A stretch of DNA of 64,000 bases from Hyalangium versicolor (GTDB lineage: Bacteria > Myxococcota > Myxococcia > Myxococcales > Myxococcaceae): assembly GCF_020103695.1 (NCBI RefSeq), contig NZ_JAHXBF010000003.1:620001-684000 (forward strand). The letters are read 5' to 3'. The notes beneath the pieces are model-generated. The model worked only from the letters and a program-made list of their open reading frames with translations. It was not told where the DNA came from and made no database searches. Every line of letters begins with the position of its first letter. The stretch's first letter is position 1. Positions 1-8,581 of this stretch are shown here, piece after piece. The position numbers and the translations under genes are program-made.

Positions 1-597
1 TTCGCGATCGATCGCGATGAGATCGTACGTGAGGGTCTGGCTCCCCTTGTTCGAGCGGATCTGCTCCACGCCATAGAGTTGGGTGAACTGCCGCCCCGGT
101 ACATCCCGGTTGCCAGGCCAGGGGAGGGGACCGTGGCGGATGGAGAGCCGGTTGCGGCTCACCTCGATACGTGTGCGGTTCAGCAGTCCCGTCAGCGTGT
201 AGTAGGTGAGCCCGACACCCGCGGCGACATGCGCGATGGGGAAGATGAGCGCGATGAGCGGCGCGTTGTCCGACGACAGCGCGATCCCGTACCACGTGAA
301 GAGGAATCCATCCCACGCGATGCAGAAGAAGATGAGGAAGGCGTGGATGACGCTGAACCACCGCCACGAGATGCGTGTGCTCACTCCATCATCTTCGACC
401 TGGAACTTCTCCGGCAGTGAAGCCTTGGCTCGCACGAGCCGGGGCTTCTCCTGTGCGCTCTGCTCCGCGAGCCCCCGTCCCTTGCGTCCGGACAGATCGT
501 AGACCGCGTTGCATGCGCTGCACTTGGCCAACGCCAGATCCAGCCGGACATCCTCCGGCCGCAAGGGGGCGTGGCAGACTTCACAGGAGAGCTGCAT
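1..597 (-). CDS. Zinc-ribbon membrane protein, 3' end cut by window edge
   Basis: An open frame of 199 codons runs off the left edge without a stop, so the C-terminus is missing. The N-terminus has a CxxC...CxxC zinc ribbon (CEVC near residue 4 and CSAC near residue 27). A linker follows, then two hydrophobic segments, one rich in Phe, Ile and Trp around residues 75-97 and a second around residues 105-128. After these comes a soluble region beginning NRTRIEVSRNRLSIRHGPLP, which resembles the small beta-rich domains that follow two membrane helices in many uncharacterised bacterial proteins. The start ATG at 597 opens directly into the zinc ribbon. Function unknown. A zinc ribbon fused to membrane helices also occurs in the 17.5-18.6 kb protein, but I see no further similarity. 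Confidence 0.7.
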   Translation of the reverse strand, partial: MQLSCEVCHAPLRPEDVRLDLALAKCSACNAVYDLSGRKGRGLAEQSAQEKPRLVRAKASLPEKFQVEDDGVSTRISWRWFSVIHAFLIFFCIAWDGFLFTWYGIALSSDNAPLIALIFPIAHVAAGVGLTYYTLTGLLNRTRIEVSRNRLSIRHGPLPWPGNRDVPGRQFTQLYGVEQIRSNKGSQTLTYDLIAIDRE

Positions 598-666
598 GAT
601 TCCGGTGACTCCATCTGAGAGTCACCGGAGTCTACTGGATGCGTTGGTTGGAATGACAGGAGGGGC

Positions 667-2709
667 TCAGGTCACGTGCGTCTTCAGGAAGACCCGGAGC
701 GCCTCCGCCACGCTCCACGCCTGCGCGATGCACCCGCGCGGCCGGTACGGCTCCGTCGCGTCGAAGATCTCGCTGATCTGCCCCACGCCCGCGTGCTCCA
801 GATGATGCTCCAGCCCCTGGAGCAGCGCACGCGCCGCCTTGATGTCCGGGTTCACCTTCAGCGACGCGTCGATGTAGTGCCCGATCAGCCAGCCCCACAC
901 CGTCCCCTGGTGGTAGGCCGCGTCCCGCGCCCGGAGATCCCCGTCGTAGTTCGCCTTGTAGTCCGGGTGCCCCGGCGCCAGGCTCCTCAGCCCCACTGGC
1001 GTCAGCAGATCCCGCCGCACCACTTCCAGCACTGCCTCCCACCGCTCACGCCGCAGCACCGGGTGGCTCAGTGAGATCGCGAAGATCTGGTTGGGCCGGA
1101 TGGCCGGATCGTCCCTCCCGTTCTCTCCGTCCACTACGTCCAGCAGGCAGTGGGCCTGTGGGTTCCAGAAGCGCTTGTTGAAGCTGCCGTACACGCGCTC
1201 GGCCGCGCCCATGTACGGGTTCGGGTCCTTGCCCAGCCGCTCGGCCCACGTGGCCATCAGCCGCAGCGCGTTGAACCAGAGCGCGTTGATCTCCACCGCC
1301 TTGCCGCGCCGGGGCGTCACCACCCAGCCGTCCACCTTGGCGTCCATCCAGGTGAGCTGGTAGCCCTCCTCACCCTGCCGCAGGAGCCCGTCTGCTGGAT
1401 CCACGCCGATGTGGAAGCGCGTGCCTCGCATGTGGTGCTCCACGATGCTGGCCAGCGTGGGGAACATGTCCTTCAACATCTCCCCGTCCTTTGTCGTCTC
1501 CACGTAGCGATCCACCGCGTGGAAGAACCACAGCGTCGCATCCGCCGTGTGGTACACGCCCTCGTTCTCGCCGTCGGGGAAGTAGTTGGGGATGAGCCCG
1601 TCCTTCACGTAGTGGCGGAAGGTGCGCAGGATGGCCGCCGCCTCGCGGTAGCGCCCCGTGCACAGCGCCAGCCCCTCGAGCGAGATCATCGTGTCCCGGC
1701 CCCAATCCGTGAACCAGTGGTAGCCCGCGATCACGCTGCGCGCGTCCTGGCCGATCGAGCGCGCCCACGCATCATCCGAGGGGCGCATCGGGTCGATGAT
1801 GAACTGGTCCGCCGCCAGCACCATCCGCGCCGGCACGCCCACGTGCGCCTCCGCTGGGGCGCGGGCCAGCAGCTTCCTCTCGCGCTCCAGCTCCAGCGCG
1901 AACGTCTGGCGGGGATCCCGATCCAGCACCCACCAGTCCTCCGTCGTCACGCCCAGGGTCAGGAGTTCTCCCTGCCCCACGCTGCACTCGAAGTAGCCCG
2001 GGCTGTGCTGGATCTCCGTATGGTCGTACCCACGGGCCCGCTCCGTCCGGTAGAGCAGGGCCTGCGAGCTCTGGTTCAGCGCCACGAAGGGCATGTCGCA
2101 ACTGGCGCGCAGGCGCATCCTCATGGGAGGCGCGTCCGGCGTGGCCTGCATCTCCACGCGCTGGTTCTGGATGCGGACGATGGGCTCATAGGCCGTGTTC
2201 GGGATGGGGCCGTCGTGCGCCCTCATCACCGGGTAGGGGCGCAGCCGCAGGTGCACCTCCGGCCCCGACACGTGCTCCCACGCCACGAAGAGGGTGTTCT
2301 CCCCGTGCACCAGCATCAGCTTGCGCCGGATTCGCGAGGGGCCGACTTCGTACTCCCAGACAGGGATCAATCCGTCCAGGTGGAAGCTCCGCAGCAGGGC
2401 CACCCCTTCCTGGACGGTGCGGCCGTCCGCGTGCTCCTCGGCGCAGAGGTGGTACACGTGGCCGTTCACCTGCGCCTGCTCCACCAGCCGGGCGAGCAGG
2501 ACCGTGCGTCCTCGCTGGTGCAGGTTGGGGACGAACAGCCCGTGGTAGCGGCGGGTATTGCAGCCCGGCACGGTGCCCGAGGCGTAGCCGCCTCGCCCGT
2601 TCGTTACCAGCCACTCGCGGCTGATGATGTCCGAGAACTCCGGACCCGTCTTCCAGTCAAACCCCAGGCGGGGCAGGGCAGTGGCGGTAGGATTCTCAAC
2701 GGGGGTCAC
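667..2709 (-). CDS. Glycogen debranching enzyme (amylo-alpha-1,6-glucosidase)
   Basis: The predicted 680-residue cytosolic enzyme hydrolyses alpha-1,6 branch points of glycogen or limit dextrin. The N-terminal ~250 residues match the bacterial debranching-enzyme N-domain (LVTNGRGGYASGTVPGCNTR, then RRYHGLF). The C-terminal half is an alpha/alpha barrel with the usual landmarks: TDWGRDTMISLEG, DATLWFFHAVDRY and, near the end, YHQGTVWGWLIGHY. I chose the GTG at 2709 because it overlaps the treZ stop (GTGA) and has GGAGAG just upstream. The frame stays open to 2880, but that stretch lies inside treZ and has low-complexity Arg/Ala composition. The gene is translationally coupled to treZ, so the pair probably channels glycogen-derived glucans toward trehalose, a known myxobacterial compatible solute. 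Confidence 0.9.
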   Translation of the reverse strand: MTPVENPTATALPRLGFDWKTGPEFSDIISREWLVTNGRGGYASGTVPGCNTRRYHGLFVPNLHQRGRTVLLARLVEQAQVNGHVYHLCAEEHADGRTVQEGVALLRSFHLDGLIPVWEYEVGPSRIRRKLMLVHGENTLFVAWEHVSGPEVHLRLRPYPVMRAHDGPIPNTAYEPIVRIQNQRVEMQATPDAPPMRMRLRASCDMPFVALNQSSQALLYRTERARGYDHTEIQHSPGYFECSVGQGELLTLGVTTEDWWVLDRDPRQTFALELERERKLLARAPAEAHVGVPARMVLAADQFIIDPMRPSDDAWARSIGQDARSVIAGYHWFTDWGRDTMISLEGLALCTGRYREAAAILRTFRHYVKDGLIPNYFPDGENEGVYHTADATLWFFHAVDRYVETTKDGEMLKDMFPTLASIVEHHMRGTRFHIGVDPADGLLRQGEEGYQLTWMDAKVDGWVVTPRRGKAVEINALWFNALRLMATWAERLGKDPNPYMGAAERVYGSFNKRFWNPQAHCLLDVVDGENGRDDPAIRPNQIFAISLSHPVLRRERWEAVLEVVRRDLLTPVGLRSLAPGHPDYKANYDGDLRARDAAYHQGTVWGWLIGHYIDASLKVNPDIKAARALLQGLEHHLEHAGVGQISEIFDATEPYRPRGCIAQAWSVAEALRVFLKTHVT

Positions 2710-4595
2710 TCTTTTCTCTCCTCGGTGCTCGCAAGCACGAGCGCTGTCTGTCCAGGAATGCGCAGCCGCCCCTCTTCTGGCAGTGCGGGTGCGCCCATGC
2801 CGCCGAAGCGGACGTGCTCTGAAGACAGAAGGGGCCGCCAGAATTTTCCCGGCTCCGGTGCCAGGAGCGGTTCCGGGCACGGTTCCAAGTCCAACCCCGT
2901 GCCCAGGTTGAGCAGGAGCAGGCGGTCGCCCTCCTGGCCGCTGCCGAAGTAGCGCAGCACCAATGCATGTCGCGACAGCACGGCGCCTTCGATGCGGCTC
3001 GGGTCCTGCGCCGAGAACACGGGATCTTCCCGGCGCAGCCGCAGCAGTTCCTTGTGCAGGGCCAGCGCTTCGCGATTCCGGTCATGCTCGGACCAGTCCA
3101 GCTTCGAGGCGCGGAAGGCTTCCTCCCCGATGGGCGCGTCGTGGCCCTCGGCCTCCAGGGCCTGGCGGGCGCTCGGGAACTGGGAGAGGAACGCGTTGCG
3201 TCCCTTGTGGACGAGCTTCTGCAGATCCGGCTTGTGGTCCACGAAGTAGAGGAACGGCGCGGAGGCGAAGAACTCCTGCCCCATGAAGAGCATGGGCGTC
3301 TGTGGCAGCAGCAGCAGGAGCGTCGTCAGTGCACGGGCCCGCGCGAAGCCGGCCACGATGTGGAGCCGTTGGCCACGCAGCGTGTTCGCGAGCTGATCGT
3401 GGTTCTGTAGGTAGAAGACGATGTTCTCGGGAGGGGTGCGTAGCAGCGGCGAGCCCCGGCGTTTCTTCTGCCAGGTGTAGTACTGGCCCTGGTACAGCGA
3501 GTTGCGCAACGCGCAGGAGAGCAGCTCCTGGGCAGTGCCGCAGTAGTCCATGAGGTACGCCTCCGAGCGTCCCACGGAGGCCACTCGCGCCGAGTGGTGG
3601 AAGTCGTCCACCCAGAGCCCATCCGCGCCGTGGCCACCGCGCTCCTTGGGCGTGACGATCTTGACGTCCTGGGGCTCGTTCTCGGCGATGAGGAGGAGCT
3701 TCCTCGCACCCGCGGCCGCGCGGGTCTTCTCGACGAGCTCCTGGACGATGTGCCGGGGTGAGGCGTCGTAGAGGCTCTGGGTGGCGTCCAGGCGCAACCC
3801 GTCGAAGCGATATTCGGATACCCAGTGGCAGGCGTTCTGGACGAAGAAGTCTCGGGAGGGACCCGCGGCCTCGCCGTCATCGAAGTTGGTGGGGTCGCCC
3901 CACTCGTTGGGATATTTCGGGTTGAAGTAGCCCTGCGCATACTGGCTCAGGTAGTTCCCGTCCGGACCCAGGTGGTTGTAGACGACGTCCAGGATGATGC
4001 CGAGCCCCAGCCGGTGGGCCTCGTCCACCAGGCGGCGCAGGTCGTCCGGCTCGCCATACACGGAGCAGGGCGCGAAGAGCGTCACGCCGTCGTAGCCCCA
4101 GTTGTATCGGCCAGGGAAGGTGTGCAGGGGCATCAGCTCCACCACCGTGACACCCAGATCCTTGAGCAGGGGCAGCTTCGCCGCCGCAGCCGCATAGGTG
4201 CCCTCGGGGGTGAAGGTGCCCATGTGCAGCTCATAGAGGACCTGCCCCTTCATGGAGGCGAGTCCCTTCCATCCCTGGTCGTGCCAGGAGTAGCGGTTCG
4301 GATCCACGATGCGCGAGGGGCCGTGGGGGCCCTCGGGTTGGAAGCGCGAGCACGGGTCCGGGAACGTCTCTCCCCCGTCCAGCCGGTATTTGTAGAGGGT
4401 GCCTGCCGGCAGCGGGTGGGTGCCTTCGAAGTAGCCTCCCGAGGTCTTCTCGAGGGGCAGGCAGCGCAATCCACCGGGATCGCTCACGCAGACGTCAACG
4501 CTCTTGCGCCGAGGTGCCCAGACACGAAAGTGGGTCCGCCCGTTCCCGAGAACCCGGGCACCCAGAGTGAGCTCGACCGATGAGATGGAACTCAA
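2706..4595 (-). CDS. treZ: Malto-oligosyltrehalose trehalohydrolase
   Basis: TreZ (629 residues, GH13) releases trehalose from maltooligosyl-trehalose, the second step of the TreY/TreZ route. Residues 1-95 form the N-terminal beta domain typical of TreZ and branching enzymes (THFRVWAPRRKSVDV). The catalytic barrel follows with YELHMGTFTPEGTY, DVVYNHLGPDGNY, nucleophile Asp270 in FDGLRLDATQSL, acid/base Glu305 in IAENE, and the late QNHDQ motif. The start is TTG at 4595, supported by a GGAGGAG ribosome site five bases upstream. The 3' end overlaps the debranching enzyme by four bases. The companion synthase TreY is not in the window. An alternative is a GlgB-like enzyme, but the motif set and length fit TreZ better. 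Confidence 0.92.
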   Translation of the reverse strand: MSSISSVELTLGARVLGNGRTHFRVWAPRRKSVDVCVSDPGGLRCLPLEKTSGGYFEGTHPLPAGTLYKYRLDGGETFPDPCSRFQPEGPHGPSRIVDPNRYSWHDQGWKGLASMKGQVLYELHMGTFTPEGTYAAAAAKLPLLKDLGVTVVELMPLHTFPGRYNWGYDGVTLFAPCSVYGEPDDLRRLVDEAHRLGLGIILDVVYNHLGPDGNYLSQYAQGYFNPKYPNEWGDPTNFDDGEAAGPSRDFFVQNACHWVSEYRFDGLRLDATQSLYDASPRHIVQELVEKTRAAAGARKLLLIAENEPQDVKIVTPKERGGHGADGLWVDDFHHSARVASVGRSEAYLMDYCGTAQELLSCALRNSLYQGQYYTWQKKRRGSPLLRTPPENIVFYLQNHDQLANTLRGQRLHIVAGFARARALTTLLLLLPQTPMLFMGQEFFASAPFLYFVDHKPDLQKLVHKGRNAFLSQFPSARQALEAEGHDAPIGEEAFRASKLDWSEHDRNREALALHKELLRLRREDPVFSAQDPSRIEGAVLSRHALVLRYFGSGQEGDRLLLLNLGTGLDLEPCPEPLLAPEPGKFWRPLLSSEHVRFGGMGAPALPEEGRLRIPGQTALVLASTEERKE

Positions 4596-4710
4596 GGCAC
4601 TCCTCCGCTGGCGCTACTCGCCTCTAGGAATTTGGGAGCGAGAGCCCCTGGCGGGAACCAACGCAGGCGAGGCTGGCTATCGCTCGCTGGAGTGCCTGCT
4701 CTTACGACGA

Positions 4711-4744
4711 GGGCGGCTCGGCGCTGTCTGCAGCCGAGCCGCCC
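4711..4744 (-). terminator. Perfect 12-bp hairpin, probable terminator
   Basis: GGGCGGCTCGGC (4711-4722) pairs perfectly with GCCGAGCCGCCC (4733-4744) around a 10-base loop. It lies 28 bases past the stop of the 64-residue membrane peptide and ahead of treZ, so it should separate the two. The U-run is absent on this strand, which lowers certainty. Confidence 0.5.
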
Positions 4745-4771
4745 GTAACAATTTCAGAGGTGCCCTGTTTT

Positions 4772-4966
4772 TCAGGCCTGTTTGGCCAGGCTCTCCGGAG
4801 GAGCCGCCAGCTTGCCCTGCAGCACCGCGCTGCCGGCATAGAGGCTGGCGCCCACAATCCCCAGCACCGCGGCCTCCGAGAGAGGACCGAGCACCGAGCC
4901 CAGCACCGCCATCGTCGCTCCGCCCGTCATGAACGCCGCCACCATCGCCGCCGCCGCCTTCTTCAT
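4772..4966 (-). CDS. Small two-helix membrane peptide, 64 residues
   Basis: This short protein starts MKKAAAAMVAAFMTGG and contains two hydrophobic segments, roughly residues 5-26 and 31-50, separated by a short polar turn, with a short polar tail. I place the start at 4966 because AGGAGGAGAGGG sits a few bases upstream; an upstream ATG at 4987 is part of that ribosome site. The first segment could be a signal peptide, leaving a one-helix exported product. It is monocistronic, divergent from exoA and followed by a hairpin. No family recognised. The codon bias and ribosome site argue that it is real. Confidence 0.55.
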   Translation of the reverse strand: MKKAAAAMVAAFMTGGATMAVLGSVLGPLSEAAVLGIVGASLYAGSAVLQGKLAAPPESLAKQA

Positions 4967-5338
4967 GAAAGTCCCTCTCCTCCTCATCGGGCCTGTCGCC
5001 CGTTCATCTTGAGCCTCTCTCCTTTCAATCCGTGTGCCGGGCTCTCGAGCGGCAGAAGGGAATGTCCGAGGGAAGAAAAGGGAAAACCTTTTCCCAGCCT
5101 GGGCTCCGATCCTCAGAAAGAGGCAGGAGGATCACCCGTCGCGTTCCGGAAATTTTTCCCGGACCCCGAGGCACTTCCGGAGAGGGCAACGCGCAACCCT
5201 CCGCGATCCAATGGTTTTCCTCTCCCGGGGGGCATGGCACGCGCGGTGCTACGGCAAGCCCGCCGAAGGAACAACGTTCCGACACCCCTGCAGGGCGTGG
5301 GAGCGAGCAGCGGACACACGGATGAGGAGAGGCGAACA
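4967..5338 (+). promoter_or_regulatory. exoA upstream region with palindromes (possible enhancer sites)
   Basis: This 372-base divergent region holds no convincing gene. It contains a perfect palindrome GGGAAAACCTTTTCCC at 5080-5095 and an imperfect inverted repeat TCCGGAAATTTTTCCCGGA at 5145-5163. They lie about 150 and 80 bases upstream of the sigma-54 promoter at 5235-5250, the usual distance for binding sites of NtrC-type enhancer-binding proteins. The tract is visibly more AT-rich than its surroundings. The enhancer role is inference. Confidence 0.45.
5235..5250 (+). promoter_or_regulatory. Sigma-54 (-24/-12) promoter of the exoA-exoI operon
   Basis: TGGCAC (5235-5240), five bases, then GTGCT (5246-5250) matches the RpoN consensus TGGCAC-N5-TTGCA/T at all positions but the first T of the -12 box, with the invariant GG and GC dinucleotides correctly spaced. 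It predicts transcription from about 5262 and a ~77-base leader before exoA. Developmental control of exo by an NtrC-like activator in M. xanthus agrees with this. Confidence 0.75.
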
Positions 5339-5911
5339 ATGAGCAAGACGCGGGCGAGTTTCTGGGCGGTGGTGGGCGTGCTGCTCCTGGCGGGGTGCGC
5401 CCATACGCCGGCGGCGAAGGTGGACAACTCGGAGCAGCCGTATCGCATCGGTCGCGAGGACGTGCTGGATGTGGCCGTGTGGCGGGATGCGGATCTGTCT
5501 CGCACCCTGCCGGTGCGTCCGGATGGCTACATCTCCATGCCCATGACGGGCGATGTGCTCGCGGCGGGCAAGACGCCCACCGAGTTGGCCGACGAGATCA
5601 AGGGCCGGCTCCAGCCCTATGTCCAGGAGCCGCGAGTCACGGTGATCGTTCGTGAGGTGAACAGCAGCCGCATCTTCGTCACCGGCGAGGTGGCCCACCC
5701 AGGCGCCTTTCCGCTGCGCGGGCGCGTCTCGCTGGTCCAGGCCATCGCCCTGGCGGGTGGCTTCACGGACTTCGCCAACTCGGACGGCATCACGGTCATT
5801 CGCAGCGATGGGCAGGGCGGGCAGATCCCCGTGCGCTACAGCGATCTGATCTCTCCGGACGGGGGCCAGGACGTCGTCCTGCGTCCGGGTGACACCATCG
5901 TCGTGCCGTGA
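5339..5911 (+). CDS. exoA: ExoA, outer-membrane polysaccharide export lipoprotein
   Basis: This 190-residue Wza-type OPX protein of the Wzx/Wzy spore-coat pathway has a signal peptide with lipobox (LLLAGC, Cys about residue 20). A polysaccharide export domain follows (YRIGREDVLDVAVWRD, DGYISMPMTGDVLAAGKT), then an SLBB-type domain (RIFVTGEVAHPGAFPLRG) ending in VLRPGDTIVVP. It is about half the length of E. coli Wza and lacks the C-terminal helix that builds Wza's own outer-membrane pore. A separate barrel, presumably ExoB encoded next door, would be needed to cross the outer membrane. The start ATG at 5339 has GAGGAGAGG eight bases upstream. It heads the exo operon and corresponds to M. xanthus ExoA (FdgA). 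Confidence 0.92.
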   Translation: MSKTRASFWAVVGVLLLAGCAHTPAAKVDNSEQPYRIGREDVLDVAVWRDADLSRTLPVRPDGYISMPMTGDVLAAGKTPTELADEIKGRLQPYVQEPRVTVIVREVNSSRIFVTGEVAHPGAFPLRGRVSLVQAIALAGGFTDFANSDGITVIRSDGQGGQIPVRYSDLISPDGGQDVVLRPGDTIVVP

Positions 5912-5970
5912 GGCAGTGGGTGAGTGCAACCGAGGGTGAGGGTCGAGGGATGCGACCAAGGAGGGCGGCG

Positions 5971-7116
5971 ATGATGGGTGGCGTGAGGAAGCTCCTGGCG
6001 GCGTGCATGGTGTTCGCCAGTTCTTCCGCGATGGCGGCGCATGTCCTGGACTCTTCGCTGCGGCTCACCGCGGAGGAGCGCTACGACGACGACTTCCGGC
6101 TCAATGACGGCGGCGCGGGTGGTCAGTTCATGACCAAGCTGTCGCCCCGGCTCGGGCTCGAGGTGAAGGATCCCGTCTCCAAGGGCGAGGCCTTCTACGC
6201 CACGGATCTGCTCGTCCGGCACGGTTCGGGCAATGCCACGCTGGATCACCGCGGCGGAGTGGATCTGAGCTACGCGCTGTCCCGGCGGCTCAAGGTGGAC
6301 GTCACCGGGCGCATCTTCCGCGTGACGGATCCCACGTCGCTGCCGCGCGAGGGAGTGGCGCGCTCGCTGTCGCCCACGCTGTATGGGCAGGCGAGGCTGT
6401 CCGTGTCCGAGCGCCTCACGCGCCGGTGGGACATCCGGGCCAATTACGGCTTCGAGGGAGCCAAGGTGTACGAGGAGGGCCGTGAGCCCGGCTTCGTCCA
6501 CACCCCCTCTATCGAGGCCTGGTATCGCAGCACCCGGCGGCTCACGCTGGGACTCGAGTATCGCTACCAGGGCTTCGTCTTTGGTGGTGACTCCTCCAAC
6601 GCGCATGGCGCCTTCGGGGCCCTGCGCTACCGGTTGACCCGTGCCACGACGCTGACGGTGCGCGGCGGGCCCGTGCTCTACACCTCTCATGAGGGAGAGT
6701 CCGGGTGGCTGCCTCGCGCCGCGGTGGAACTGGCTCGAGAGGGGGAGCTGCTCGATCTGGGGCTGGTGGTCGGACACGACCTGGTGGGCGCCAGCGGCTT
6801 CACCAGCGCGCTGTGGGCGGACTACGCGTCGCTCGTGGCGGGCCGGCGCTTCACGGAGCGGCTGACCGCGAACGCCGCGGCCAGCTTCTTCCGGAATGGT
6901 CGTGCGCCGGGCGAGGGCGCTTTCAGTCTGGAGGGCTCGCCGAATGTTTCGCAGGGCTATGCAGTGGGAGGCAGCGTTGATTACCGGCTGACCCGGTACG
7001 TGACGCTGCAGGGGGCCGTGGACCGCATCGCCCAGGTGGGCGAGGGCGACGCGGCGGCTGGGGTGAACCTGGCGCGCAATGTGTTTGCGGTCCGGTTGTT
7101 GATCTCGGCTTGGTAG
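5971..7116 (+). CDS. exoB: ExoB, outer-membrane beta-barrel of the export complex
   Basis: The 381-residue protein begins with a signal peptide (MMGGVRKLLAACMVFASSSAMA). The rest is a run of alternating, amphipathic, aromatic-rich strands ending in an aromatic residue (LLISAW), as in outer-membrane barrels. Strand-like repeats include LTLGLEYRYQGFVFGG and YVTLQGAVDRIAQV. I chose the ATG at 5971 because AAGGAGG lies seven bases upstream; earlier in-frame ATGs lack a good site. By position it is ExoB. In M. xanthus, short OPX proteins are reported to work with such barrels as a composite outer-membrane translocon, which fits the short ExoA beside it. Confidence 0.85.
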   Translation: MMGGVRKLLAACMVFASSSAMAAHVLDSSLRLTAEERYDDDFRLNDGGAGGQFMTKLSPRLGLEVKDPVSKGEAFYATDLLVRHGSGNATLDHRGGVDLSYALSRRLKVDVTGRIFRVTDPTSLPREGVARSLSPTLYGQARLSVSERLTRRWDIRANYGFEGAKVYEEGREPGFVHTPSIEAWYRSTRRLTLGLEYRYQGFVFGGDSSNAHGAFGALRYRLTRATTLTVRGGPVLYTSHEGESGWLPRAAVELAREGELLDLGLVVGHDLVGASGFTSALWADYASLVAGRRFTERLTANAAASFFRNGRAPGEGAFSLEGSPNVSQGYAVGGSVDYRLTRYVTLQGAVDRIAQVGEGDAAAGVNLARNVFAVRLLISAW

Positions 7117-7141
7117 TGCACCTGAGGAGGAGGAGCAGAAC

Positions 7142-8551
7142 ATGGAGCGTGGGATGACGGCGGACCAGGTGCTGGTGGCCCTGTGGCGCCGCAAGGCACT
7201 GGTGGGGGCCATCGCAGCAGCAGTCTTCGCGGTGGGAGCGGCCGTCGTGATGACCCGGCCGAGCATGTACGAGGCATCTTCGGTGGTCCGCGTGGAGCCT
7301 CAGCGGCCCAGTGAAGAGATGGTCCAGCACACCGTGAGCGAGCTGATCGAACAGCGCCTGCTCACCGTGCGCCAGGAGCTCATGGCACGGCCGGTGCTCG
7401 AGAAGGCCATCCAGGAGATGAACCTTTATCCGGACATCGTCTCGGAGAAGGGCATCGAGACCGCGGTCGCGCAGATGCGCAAGGACCTCACGATCAAGGT
7501 GGAGGGTGAGAACGCCTTCGAGCTCACCTATGCCAACCGGGATCCGAGTGTGGCGTCGCAGGTGGCCAACCGCCTGCCTGCCATCTTCGCGGAGGAGACG
7601 CTGAAGCTGCGCCAGGCCCAGGCCTCGCGCGCCACGCAGCTCTTCGCCGAGGAGATGGACGCCATGTCCAAGAGCGTGTCCACCTGGGAGCGGCGCATCG
7701 CCCAGTTCAAGGTGGACCACATGGGTGAGCTGCCCGAGCAGCTGGAGATGAACATGCGCGGCCTGGAGCGCGTGAGCCACGAGCTGCAGACCAAGTCCGA
7801 GGAGCTGCGTGCCGCCGAGGCCCGCCGCTCGGATCTGGCCCGCGCCCGGAACGCCGCGGACAGCGAGGCCGGCCGCCTCGAGGCTGCTGAGAACGGGCTG
7901 ACCCGCGAGCTGGTCGCCGCCCGCACCTCGTGGACGGAGGACCACCCCGAGGTCAAGCGCCTGGAGAGCGAGCTGTCGGCCATGTCCGACAAGCGCAAGG
8001 ACGCCGAGGGCCGCATGGTGGTCGAGCGCCAGGAGCGCAGCCGCGCCGCCGAGCTCATCACCAGCATCCAGAACGAGATCAAGGGCCTGCAGAACCAGGC
8101 CGAGACGTTCCAGAAGCGTCTGGACAGCACTCCGCGCTGGGCTCACGAGCTGGGCGTGATGAACCGGGACTATGAGATTGCCCGGACCAAGTACCAGAGC
8201 GTGGTGTCTCGCAAGGTGGAGGCGGAGATCGCCGAGGAGCTGGAGGCCAAGAGCTCCAAGAGCCTCTTCAACGTCATCTCTCCCGCGGGCGTGCCCACCA
8301 TCCCGGCCCGGCCGGATCGCTTCGGTGGCCTGCTCATCTCGTTCCTCATCGCCCTGGGCGCTGGCGTGCTCACCGGCGTGGTGATCGAGATGCGCGACGA
8401 CAGCATCCGCGACGGCAACGAGCTGCGCGAGCGGCTCACCCTGCCGGTGCTGGCGGTGGTCCCGAACATGCAGGGGAAGACGGAGAAGCGGGTGTTGATG
8501 CCCTCGTCGTCAGCGCGGAACGGGATTTCTTCCCCGACCACGTTGAACTGA
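7142..8551 (+). CDS. exoC: ExoC, Wzc-type polysaccharide co-polymerase (no kinase domain)
   Basis: This 469-residue inner-membrane protein would control chain length and couple synthesis to export. A transmembrane helix lies near residues 19-37, followed by the Wzz-type start (MYEASSVVRVEPQRPS) and a long charged coiled coil (about residues 150-350). A GNVR-like segment (RDYEIARTKYQSVVSRK) and a second helix (about 395-418, FGGLLISFLIALGAGVLTG) come before a ~50-residue cytoplasmic tail. The tyrosine-kinase half is absent and is supplied by ExoD, encoded next, as in split Wzc/BY-kinase pairs. The ribosome site GGAGGAGGAG precedes the ATG. Confidence 0.92.
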   Translation: MERGMTADQVLVALWRRKALVGAIAAAVFAVGAAVVMTRPSMYEASSVVRVEPQRPSEEMVQHTVSELIEQRLLTVRQELMARPVLEKAIQEMNLYPDIVSEKGIETAVAQMRKDLTIKVEGENAFELTYANRDPSVASQVANRLPAIFAEETLKLRQAQASRATQLFAEEMDAMSKSVSTWERRIAQFKVDHMGELPEQLEMNMRGLERVSHELQTKSEELRAAEARRSDLARARNAADSEAGRLEAAENGLTRELVAARTSWTEDHPEVKRLESELSAMSDKRKDAEGRMVVERQERSRAAELITSIQNEIKGLQNQAETFQKRLDSTPRWAHELGVMNRDYEIARTKYQSVVSRKVEAEIAEELEAKSSKSLFNVISPAGVPTIPARPDRFGGLLISFLIALGAGVLTGVVIEMRDDSIRDGNELRERLTLPVLAVVPNMQGKTEKRVLMPSSSARNGISSPTTLN

Positions 8552-8581
8552 GGCTGAAAAAAGGAAGTGAGGGAGATGGAT

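Noticed and set aside
1150..2952. 600-codon plus-strand open frame over the debranching enzyme and treZ
   Set aside because: It is a high-GC antisense shadow with Arg/His/Ala-rich low-complexity translation and no recognisable domain. The opposite strand has clear GH motifs.
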